Source: Byssochlamys sp. IMV 00236 (taxonomy: Eukaryota; Ascomycota; Eurotiomycetes; Eurotiales; Thermoascaceae). From it: a DNA stretch of 23,349 nt. Below the pieces are notes generated by a model. It saw nothing but the letters and a program-made list of their open reading frames with translations. It was not told the origin of the DNA and ran no database searches. Location: positions 1 through 23,349 of the forward strand of contig MSJH02000485.1 of assembly GCA_001931875.2 (NCBI GenBank), given 5' to 3'. The translations under genes were made by a program, and so were the position numbers. Of this stretch, positions 8,864 through 17,921 are shown in pieces (the first letter of the stretch is position 1; every line of letters begins with the position of its first letter).

Positions 8864-10365
8864 ATATCTCTTCTTTGAGTTATCAGATGTGATTTGGTGT
8901 TCATGACCATTCACTGTATCCTGTTTGGTACTTTCAGGAGATGATCGCACAGTGACATCTATATCAGGGATTCCTGTAGAAGTTGGTAGAGTGACATCTA
9001 CCGGTTTGCTTGTCTTGCCCCTTGTACGCTTTCCTTTACTCACACTCCTTGTTCTGCTTCTACCAGTCTTACTGCTACGACTTTTACCGTTCTTACCACT
9101 CGTGGATGGGGATCTGGGGACAAATCGTTCTGGTCTTTCGTCACGGTCTGCCATAAAATTAAGCTTCTTGATTGATTGAATGAAAGGAGTCACATCGGTC
9201 ACTTCACGGAGGTTTCTTTCTTTGATAGCAGTTAGCAGAACAGAAAGGAGTAAAGCTGGAGTAATGTAAAACAGTGCTGATTGGGCCCTTTTCGTTAAAT
9301 GAACGGCAATGATAGAAGTACCAGCTCCTGCAGCATAGGCCACCACGGCAGCATTATAAAATGGTTTATCAAACTCATCACTTGTTACACCCTTATTCCG
9401 TGCCCTTTCTCTGTCAAATCGTAAACAATAGGCTACAAAGATACCTATTTTTTTGGGAGGGAATGTTAGCTCAACAAAGCCTTGATATACACACGCAACA
9501 CGCTTACCTGGGATGATAATATCCGTGATACTGAACGTAGTAAATAATTGATTTTCTTGGACCAGCTTGTTGAGGACAAACGTTTCAATGTACCTGGGCC
9601 AAACGATATTGGTTGGAGCGCCTGAAAAGCTTTCTGTTATGTCTACAATGGCTTCTGATCCCGAAAGCCAAAGCAGATCATGAATAAGTATGCCACATAG
9701 GAGAATAAAGCCTGTACAGAAGGAATCGACCGTGAGGAACCCGATAGCATTGATGATAAGTGATACAGCAAAGAGGTCACCGATTGCCCAGTGTTGAGTG
9801 ATAGCATAAGTAATAGAGAATGCAATAGAAATGGCAAATATGAGTAAATGAATCACAGTGACATGAAGCTCGCACATGGCTAGTAAATAAAGAGGATAAA
9901 CATCAATTTAATACACTATAAAACCGTAAACTTACCTTGACCTCGTCGACTAAAGCTAAATTGATAGTCATCGATTTTTTCCAGCCATTGATTAGGAATA
10001 TTGTTCTTAGCAACAAGTAGAATCGTGTTTGACATCAAGGCAGTGGATAGAATGGATGTCATGATCGCTATACCTTCATTAATATACTCGGGATCAATCG
10101 CCTTTAGCGCCAAATAGGTGTAAAAGAGAGCAATAAATCCGACAATAGGGAAAAGAAGAGCGTGACGAGAAGAGAGCACCTGGGTTTTTACTTCATCTTC
10201 ATCCATTGTATTAGCAAACATAATTTTTTTCTTGGGTGGCGTCTTCATCATTTGAAGCGAAATGGATGATCCTATACAAATAGGCACTATAGCTAGAGCC
10301 AGTAACGCTAATGAAGCGCCTATTAGAGTTAGCCAGTCATCTGTCGTATTAAAATACTGAGGCAT
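8810..10365 (-). CDS. Signal peptide peptidase (SPP/HM13) homologue with altered active-site motifs, 478 aa
   Basis: Exons 10365-9936, 9879-9508, 9444-8810 (introns 56 and 63 nt). SPPs are ER intramembrane aspartyl proteases that cut signal-peptide remnants and other type II segments. The order of membrane segments, the QHWAIGDLFAVSL segment, the CTGFILL segment, DIIIPGIFVAYCLRFD and the AQSALFYITP segment align with SPP. Both catalytic aspartates are present (D211, D263), but the contexts differ: YD is HD (H210), GxGD is SITD (260-263), and the PAL motif is SAL (323-325), although another PAL occurs at 330-332. Activity is therefore doubtful. A basic serine-rich tail of about 110 residues follows. 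The start is the ATG at 10365; the longer open frame upstream begins only with TTG. The 63-nt intron is stop-free and in frame. Confidence 0.85.
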
Positions 10366-10704
10366 TGTATAAAAAGATAGAGAAAACAATGTAAAAAAAG
10401 AGAGAGGGAGAATAGGAAATTTTAATTTATTGACATCAAACAAATATGGCAATGACGTAAAAAGTACGCATGAAGTCTGACCTTTAATTAGGCATTAACG
10501 TGTAAAAGACGCGTCTACTGAAAAAAGATTACAAGAGGTAGGGATGTGTATCTGTATGAGAGAAGAAAGATCAAAGGGGATTATCTTCACTCTAAATATA
10601 GAAAGGGGGACAGGCTTTAAGTGAGCAAGTGTGAGAGAATTTCTTGCCCCGACTATTGAACAATATACAGGCACTTCTTTTTTTTTATTCATTCATTTTT
10701 AAGC
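10366..10704. other. Divergent promoter region SPP/PCCB
   Basis: A 339-bp spacer between two divergently transcribed genes, so it should hold both promoters. Seen: a CRE-like TGACGTAA (10453-10460) and a palindrome AGACGCGTCT (10507-10516) with the ACGCGT core of MCB elements. Neither is proven functional. Confidence 0.4.
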
Positions 10705-12600
10705 ATGCTTTCGAGAAAGTTAATTACACGATCCAGTTGCTACTTGTATTCTAATGCAGCAAAAGTAAGAACTATTTGACTTGTTACGACATTTAAAGTA
10801 ACAACTTTGTGATCAGAGCAGATTCTATTCAACAATGACAACAACGATAAATGAGAAAAGAAGACAAGCTGAAGAAGGAGGGGGTCCAGCCAGAATAGAA
10901 GCACAACACAAGAAAGTAAAATATAAAGCAAGGAGCAGAGATAAAATAATTAATGAACAAAATCACAGGGAAAATTGACAGCAAGAGAGCGACTCGGATT
11001 GTTATTAGACAGGGGTTCTTTTCGAGAATATGATACGTTTGTCGAGCATGAGTGCACGGACTTTGACATGAGCCAGTATAAGATACCGGGCGATGGTGTC
11101 GTCACAGGGCATGGAACAATCCATGGGCGAAAGGTGTTTGTGTATAGCCAAGACTTTACTGTGTTAGGGGGCAGTCTGTCGAGGACAAATGCGAACAAGA
11201 TATTAAAAGTGATGGATCAAGCAATGTTGGTAGGTGCACCTGTCATTGGGCTTCAGGACAGCGGAGGAGCAAGAATTCAGGAAGGAGTCAATTCACTGGC
11301 AGGGTATGCAGATATATTTCAAAAGAATGTACTAGCCTCTGGCGTAATACCGCAAATTTCAGTCGTGATGGGGCCCTGTGCAGGTGGTGCGGTCTATAGT
11401 CCAGCATTGACTGACTTTACATTCATGGTCCGAGACAGCTCTTATATGTTTGTCACTGGGCCTGACGTGGTTAAGGCAGTGTTGAATGAACAAGTAAGCC
11501 AGGAAGAGTTGGGAGGGGCCAGGACACATACAGAAAAGAGCGGCGTGGCCCACAATGCATTTGATAATGACGCCGAAGCATTACAAGGGTTAGTTGGCGA
11601 GAAAAGATGATGTGAAAAGACGTCATGTTGAATGGTTTATATAATAGAGTCCGGGATTTGCTCACTTATTTACCACAATCCAATCGGGAATCAGCTCCTA
11701 CTGTTGAATGTGATGATCCAGTTGACAGAGAAGATGAGGCTATAGATAGAATTATACCATCCGATTCCGCAATTGCGTATGATATGAAGGAAATAGTGGC
11801 CAGAGTAGGACTCCTTTTATTTGTTTTTCTTCATACTAATTAAACTATAGGTGACTGATGCACATTCCTTTTATGAAATATCAGCTGATTATGCTAGCAA
11901 TATTTTAGTGGGATTTGCAAGATTGAGTGGACAGCCTGTTGGGGTTATAGCCAATCAGCCACTAGTATCTTCTGGAGCACTCGATATAGATGCATCTTTG
12001 AAAGCAGCACGTTTCATACGATTCTGTGATGCATTTAATATCCCCTTGGTAACTTTTGTAGACGTACCTGGCTTTATGCCAGGTACATCTCAAGAACATG
12101 GAGGAATCATCAAACATGGTGCCAAATTGCTTTATGCTTATTGTGAAGCAACTGTTCCCAAACTGACAGTAATCACGCGAAAAGCTTATGGTGGGGCGTA
12201 TATTGTGATGAGCTCAAAACATTTAAGAGGGGACTACAAGTAAGTATGATTAGATGCATATTGTTTATTATTCTTATTTGCTTCTTTAGTGTTGCATGGC
12301 CATCTGCTGAAATTGCTGTCATGGGAGCAGGTGGTGCAGTGGAAATCATATTCAGAAATCATCCAGACAAGGCAACGATGAAGAAAGAGTATAAGGAAAG
12401 GTTTGCAACACCCTTGTTTGCAGCCAAGAGGGGTTATTTGGATGATATTGTTGAGCCAAGGTAAAAAAACAATAATATTTACATCAACATTCCTCATGAC
12501 CATCACTAGGCACACACGAGCAAGATTGATTGAGCAGCTCAATTTGTTGAAATTGAAAAATTTGGTAAATCCAGCGAAAAAGCACGGTAGTTTTTTGTAA
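10705..12600 (+). CDS. PCCB: Propionyl-CoA carboxylase beta chain, mitochondrial, 528 aa
   Basis: Seven exons: 10705-10764, 10817-10915, 10969-11588, 11648-11804, 11851-12239, 12290-12460, 12510-12600; all phases agree. Carboxyltransferase subunit that moves CO2 from biotin on the alpha chain to propionyl-CoA, giving methylmalonyl-CoA in the mitochondrial matrix. Exon 1 and the start of exon 2 encode an Arg/Ser-rich presequence with a typical RFYST cleavage context near residue 25. Then follow [20 protein letters not shown] and GKLTARERL, the acyl-CoA loop segments SGGARIQEG and [15 protein letters not shown], and [29 protein letters not shown] and [11 protein letters not shown]. These match PCCB better than methylcrotonyl-CoA carboxylase or acetyl-CoA carboxylase. 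Introns are 46-59 nt; the 46-nt intron has a TACTAAT branch site (11834-11840). AATAAA lies 28 bp after the stop (12628-12633). Confidence 0.95.
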
Positions 12601-13024
12601 GGACACGTGTAAAGATTGATCGACGAGAATAAAGTTCTTTTTTGATTGGTTGAAATGCTCTTCATATGAAAATATACTTTGTGAGTATGGTCTAGATGCT
12701 ATTTTCTTTATTTATATGTTTATTTACATTATCTCTTGATTGTTGCTATAGCGATTATCTATCATATCGTGTGGGAACGTAAAAATTTCCTATTAAAAAT
12801 TTTTATCTCTATTTGAAAACAAAGTTTGCTTATCAAATGGGGTGTGCATAGTAGAATAAAGCCTGAGCAAATGAATTTTGCCTTGTGGACAAGGTAATGT
12901 TTCGAAATTTTTCGTGTCACACACGATGTCAAGGAAACGCTCGTCATTTGATGCACGCATTTCACCATAAATACTAGCTCTTTGCTTTCCTCTCTTTCAT
13001 TCTTTTCTCTTTTCTTCTTTAAGC
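12601..13024. promoter_or_regulatory. Upstream region of the GATA-factor gene, with GATA-motif cluster and CT-rich leader
   Basis: A 424-bp spacer. On the minus strand it has WGATAR motifs at 12729-12734, 12755-12760, 12759-12764, 12803-12808 and 12830-12835, within about 110 bp. Nearer the gene are a TATA-like ATAAATA (12967-12973) and a pyrimidine-rich run (about 12978-13020) up to the start codon, as often seen just upstream of fungal start sites. PCCB's polyadenylation signal is at its left end. Confidence 0.4.
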
Positions 13025-13783
13025 ATGTACTCATTTTACGCACAAAGGCCATTTTTACTACAAGAAGCCCATACAATTAACCCGTCATTTGTCATGGGCA
13101 ATCAAGCCAATTGCTCTCTCTATTTAAATCAAGAACAGCAAGTATCTCACATTCATCCACTGCAAATACTATCAAGCACAACAACACATGATCTACTATC
13201 CCCTCACCTAGATCCCTCTTTATTTATATATCATCAGGATGAAGACATAATACCGTCCTCTGGTGAATCCCTGAATGAAGAATCATTTCAGCATGAATCC
13301 GTTTCATACTCCCCTTTACAACTAAGCGATGAAGATGTGATATTATCTGACAAAGAATTAATGGATGATACATATCATCAAGTGACTGAGGATGAAGAAG
13401 AACAAGAGGAGCAAGAGGAAGAAGAAGAGTATATATTTGAGGAAGAAGAAGAATATGAAGAAATAGATGAGGAGGACGATGACCCTGATTGGGGATCTAG
13501 TCATAAAAAGAAATCAACACCATCGATTACACAAGCAAAGAAGCAAATTAAAAAAGAAGTGGATTGCGATATAAAATGTAGTAACTGTGAAACGACCAAT
13601 ACTCCCCTTTGGCGAAGGAACCCAGAGGGCGAGGTTTTATGCAATGCATGTGGCCTATTCTTGAAACTTCATGGTGTGGTTCGTCCGCTGAGTTTAAAAA
13701 CTGATGTCATTAAAAAAAGGAATAGATCTGGAAACATGAAAAGACGGTCGACAAAAAAAAAGAGTAAAAGAAGATCAAAGTAA
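13025..13783 (+). CDS. GATA-type zinc-finger transcription factor, 252 aa
   Basis: Single exon, ATG at 13025. Residues 185-209 form a type IV zinc finger C-x2-C-x17-C-x2-C, with [20 protein letters not shown] followed by [23 protein letters not shown]. The 17-residue loop and this tail are typical of fungal GATA factors of the nitrogen-regulation type (AreA/Gln3/Gat1/Nil groups), which bind WGATAR sites in the nucleus. The N-terminal part is serine- and histidine-rich. Residues about 120-155 are a long acidic stretch of Glu/Asp, probably an activation or regulatory region, and the end is a strongly basic cluster (residues 230-252) likely to serve as a nuclear signal and DNA contact. It is short for AreA and has only one finger. 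The specific orthologue cannot be named. AATAAA at 13796-13801. Confidence 0.9.
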   Translation: MYSFYAQRPFLLQEAHTINPSFVMGNQANCSLYLNQEQQVSHIHPLQILSSTTTHDLLSPHLDPSLFIYHQDEDIIPSSGESLNEESFQHESVSYSPLQLSDEDVILSDKELMDDTYHQVTEDEEEQEEQEEEEEYIFEEEEEYEEIDEEDDDPDWGSSHKKKSTPSITQAKKQIKKEVDCDIKCSNCETTNTPLWRRNPEGEVLCNACGLFLKLHGVVRPLSLKTDVIKKRNRSGNMKRRSTKKKSKRRSK

Positions 13784-15002
13784 CTACTTATTGTAAATAA
13801 AAAACTATTTAATATTTTCATAATAAATTGAACAAAGTTCGAAATAAGCATTCAAAACTGCATAAAGATGGTAAATGTTACTACTATTGATGAATATGTA
13901 TTCGTTTAAAGCACCTTAATACGGAAGACAATGGGACAAATGTAGACAGAAAAGAAGAGAAAAGTAGCTGAAAGAAATTCCAATAAAGCGTACTTATACG
14001 ATCTATAAGGATAAAAGCGAAAAGTGACTGAGTATATCTTGGCAGCACTGCTCATGCCAAGATATTGATTTTTTAAACATTATTAAAGCATAAGTCAAAT
14101 CGACTGAGTCATCCATTTGTGTATAGTGTAAGTGACTAGATGCTTTGTCAAAAATGCATCTCAAGAGCCCTTACACCTAACAGGCTGATATAACTTTACA
14201 ATCTGACCCATCCAAGTTATCCTTGACGCTAGACATCCATGTCTTTTCAAGGGTAAATGCGTAAAAATAACAAATGCGGTGGCACTTTTTGTTTATTGAA
14301 AGTCAATAAAATATGATAAATTCAGCAGTAAAGAGCCACAGTACCTCACTTACCATTACTGTATACTTCTTCAGAGTTTTGATTAGCATAATAATGAGAC
14401 TTAACTTGCTAGTCATGAAGTTATTGCCCTTTACCAAATTTCTTTTTTCTTTTTCCAATGGCATACTGTTTTAACACTGTAAAGCTTTCACGTGTCCTTC
14501 GAGACATTTTCGCAATTGCTTTACTTTCAAGCCACATAAGTTACTGTATCCCTTTAAGTAGTAAAAGAACAAGAATCAACGTTGCTATTCTAGTTGAATT
14601 CGCAACTGCCTTTCCTGCATCTCCTTTTTTGTAACATAAAATCATGCTTAGAAAGAAAAAAAGAGAGACTGGGCAAATAAAAAAAGGGTGTCTCAAACTT
14701 TATCTTTTATTTTCATGATGCTGCTTAAAATAGCCATATAAATCAACTATTGTAAAATACCATACTATCACGTTTTTACCATAGACTTTGCTTTGATGAT
14801 ATGTGCAACTTTACTTTTCGAAGCAGTGTGCTTCTCCTTTCTTTTTTCTCCCCTTTTTTGTCTCTATCATTATGCCATGGTTACTATTTCCATAGAAACC
14901 TCATTGTTACACAGCATCCCATTGGCAAGAAAAAAGGGAAAGAGTAAGAGAGAGATTTTCCTTTTTTTTCTTCCTTCCTTTATATTTAATATATATGTGA
15001 TT
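13784..15002. other. 1.2-kb intergenic region, no gene seen
   Basis: Spacer between the GATA-factor gene and the MAPKKK gene, both on the plus strand. Apart from the hairpin at 14034-14065 and pyrimidine tracts near 14830-14980, I see no coding or RNA gene. The right part should be the MAPKKK promoter and leader. An unseen 5' exon of the MAPKKK gene could lie here, since GATACAG just before its first recognised codons would be a fair splice acceptor. Confidence 0.5.
14034..14065. repeat. Perfect 11-bp inverted repeat (hairpin)
   Basis: ATATCTTGGCA (14034-14044) and TGCCAAGATAT (14055-14065) are exact reverse complements around a 10-base loop. It lies about 250 bp after the GATA-factor stop codon. 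It could be an RNA hairpin or a dimeric protein-binding site. Confidence 0.7.
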
Positions 15003-17740
15003 ATGATACAGGATAAGCCCATCGTTTGGACATCAGATAATGTTAGAAAATGGTTAATCACAAATGGTTGGAGTCCCTTAGTGCCCGTCTTTTATGGTAA
15101 CAACTTGTTTTGTAGACTATAACATGAACTCATATTTATATTAGAACATAGAATCCAACATGATCAATTTTTAAACTTGACAATGGAAAAATTAGATGAT
15201 GTATTAAATCATGTTCATATCAGTCATTCAGAGAAACAGAGGCTATTATCAGCTATTCAACAAGTGAAAGCAGATCAAGTACTGTATATAGTGTTGTGTG
15301 TATATACCTTTACCATATTTATCTATTCTAAAATAGGCACAACACCAGCATTTACATAGACAATCATTACCTCGTATCATCATCCCTTCTGCCAATAATC
15401 ATACTAAAATTACTACCTCACCTAATAATCAGCATTTCGATATTAGTCAATATATACCCAAACGTACCTCCTCAACTGAATCCAATGTATCCAAAATACT
15501 CGAGGCCTTTCAACCCAACATACTTCACATGAAAACAAAGAGTCCAACGAGTCCGAGAATCAACCCAAGTGATCCAGAGATTCTTTCTAAATTACTTGGC
15601 AAGCGTGTCCCTCTTCAACACGCATTGACCCAGGATAGACGAATCCAGGTCACTTTGGACGCAGATACCTTCATAAAGCTGTGGATCAAAGAATCAAGCG
15701 ATGCTCTGACAATTAAGCATGCTGTCTTACAAAAACTGTCGATTGACGCTGATCCTTCTTACTTTTATTTTTATCACGAAAACGGTGTTCAGTCTAGTAA
15801 TGTCACCTGCATTTCTTTTTTGTCACGACATCATTTTACTAAACTCAGTTTTAGCTATTCCTCTGACTGATGAAGAACTCGTCCGTGTATGTCAATCATC
15901 GGACGACAGCAGGACTAATCGTGTGTTGGTTGTGCCAGTTGAAGGATATGAGCTCATGTGCCAACAGAGATCGACCTATCACGACCCTCACTATGTTCGA
16001 TACGTACTGGCGCCAGCTGGCTATCATTTTACCAATCCACCTTCAATTCCGTCGAGCGAGCTTTGGGCAACACCCCCGTCCAAGCATCTGCTAAACACAC
16101 AGCCTTCTTCCTGGCCAGCCGAGCAACAGCTGAACGTTGAAGGTATCTCCCTTTATGATCCTCCCACGCCAAGAAACGACGATTTGGACTTTACCGCCGT
16201 CAAATCATTTACTAGCAGCAGTGCCACCCCGACAGAACCACCGTCACCGATTGGATCTCAAAAGAGCGACGGCGATGCCTTTGCAGAAGATGATGTTCTT
16301 GGCGAACGTCCATCTGTAGAGAAACTGTATCGCAACATTGATCAGTACTTACCCGGCCACGATCTGGATAAAGAAATCACGGTTGAGAATAATGCTATTC
16401 CACCCAGCATCTCCAGGAGACTGCACGGTCATAGACCATCCGTACGTGTGGTTGCTAAAGAGGCTCACCGACGCTGGAGGCAGGAGACACGAAATGTGGG
16501 CAATACAGTGTTGAGACGAAAAAGTACCAAGATGTGGGGCAGCAAAGTCGAGCGCGTGAAACCGGGCGAAGAAGGACGCATTGTAGCCAGTGATAAGCCC
16601 GTGCCGACTAGAATGCAGTGGATGCGTGGTGAGCTCATCGGCCGAGGTTCCTTTGGTCGTGTTTACCATGCGCTCAATGTGGCTACAGGTGAATGGATTG
16701 CCGTCAAGCAAGTTGATGTTGCCGTCACCCAAGCAGATAAGCGCAACCAGGGTTTAAAAGAAGCAGCGGATGCTCTCTATCACGAAATTTCACTCCTCAA
16801 AGATCTTGATCATATCAATATCGTGCAGTACATGGGATACGACTTTAATCCTGACGAAGGGCTCATCTTTATCTTTCTCGAATACGTGCCAGGTGGAAGT
16901 ATCGCCAGTTTACTAAAGCAGTACAGTGTCTTTGAAGAACCCTTGATTTCCTTTTTCACCCGTCAAATACTTCAGGGTCTAGAGTACCTACACGAACGTG
17001 GTATTCTTCATAGAGTAAGCTATTGTTTATCACAGTAAATCATCCATCTTATTCTCTTTTTCTTTAGGATATCAAGGCAGGAAATGTACTCATTGATCAA
17101 AATGGCATTTGTAAAATTACAGACTTTGGATTATCCAAAAACCAAAATGAAAGCGCATATGACAGTGTATCTAACAACTCAACCATGAAAGGAACCGTAT
17201 TCTGGATGGCGCCAGAGGCACTTACAAACAACTATAGTGCAAAAGTGGATATTTGGTAAGAAAGAAAGACACAATGGATTCTGTAACTAAATATTTGAAC
17301 AGGAGCTTGGGATGTACTGTACTCGAGATGTTGACTGGAACGCATCCATGGATGCATCTGACAAGTCTTGCAGCTTTATATGCGGTAAAGATGTATATGT
17401 ACCAATGTATGAATAACAATAAGCTAACATGAGTCCTTATTAGATTGGTAATCACAAATCACCAGAGATACCCTCTAATATCTCATCCGAGGCGAAAGAT
17501 TTCCTTGAGCAGTGTTTCAGAATGTAAGTGTTTGTCATCTATTCTTTTATCAAAACCAACACTGGTTATGTAGTAACCCTGAAGATCGACCAACAGCCAA
17601 GCAACTGTTAGAGCATCCCTTTGTTCAGCCAAATGATAGTTTCAATTTCAAGGTTAGTCTTTTTAAATACCCTTCTCCTTCTTTCTAACCATAATACTAT
17701 ATAGGATGCATTAATAAAGCTAAAATCAAACAAGCAATAA
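15003..17740 (+). CDS. MAP kinase kinase kinase with SAM, Ras-association and kinase domains (Bck1/Ste11/Byr2 group), 772 aa
   Basis: Nine exons: 15003-15096, 15145-15278, 15337-15796, 15849-17014, 17068-17255, 17303-17384, 17444-17523, 17574-17652, 17705-17740. Residues about 8-72 are a SAM domain (VWTSDNVRKWL...FYEH...FLNLTMEKLDDVL). About 175-265 form a Ras-association domain (RRIQVTLDADTFIKL...ILAIPLTDEEL). A Pro/Ser linker leads to a protein kinase at about 485-755: Gly loop GRGSFG (494-499), VAIK-type lysine K516, HRDIKAGN (D619), DFG (D637), GTVFWMAPEA and DIWSLGCTVLEM. It should phosphorylate a MAPKK in a cell-wall-integrity or mating/filamentation cascade. The kinase (WMRGELIGRGSFGRVY, LDHINIVQYMG) looks Bck1/Mkh1-like, while SAM plus RA is the Ste11/Byr2 plan, so I give no single symbol. 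The ATG at 15003 could instead lie inside a 5' intron. Confidence 0.9.
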
Positions 17741-17921
17741 TAATGATAATAACGACGATGACAGTCAGCGCTTTCTATAATGAATTGCAACTAATTTATT
17801 GGAATAAAAAACAATACCCCTCCCTCTCTGGAAGCTGAGCTCGAAAACACTCATCTTTAATTGTCTAATAATCCGATCTTTTTCTTTTTTCCTTTTTCTT
17901 TTTTTATTTGATATCGGAACG
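17741..17921. promoter_or_regulatory. MAPKKK 3' end and Dug2 promoter
   Basis: A 181-bp spacer between same-strand genes. AATAAA at 17803-17808 fits the MAPKKK poly(A) signal. The T/C-rich run at about 17878-17910 before the next ATG resembles a pyrimidine-rich fungal promoter/leader. Confidence 0.4.

Noticed and set aside
9916..10452. Longer N-terminus for the SPP homologue beginning MPYLFDVNK
   Set aside because: The codon at 10452 is TTG, not ATG. The first ATG in frame is at 10365 and gives a normal SPP N-terminus.
12234..12665. 143-codon open frame on the minus strand
   Set aside because: It lies opposite PCCB exons 6 and 7, which match the family strongly.
16349..16732. 127-codon minus-strand frame within the MAPKKK gene
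   Set aside because: Antisense shadow of a long, well-supported kinase exon.
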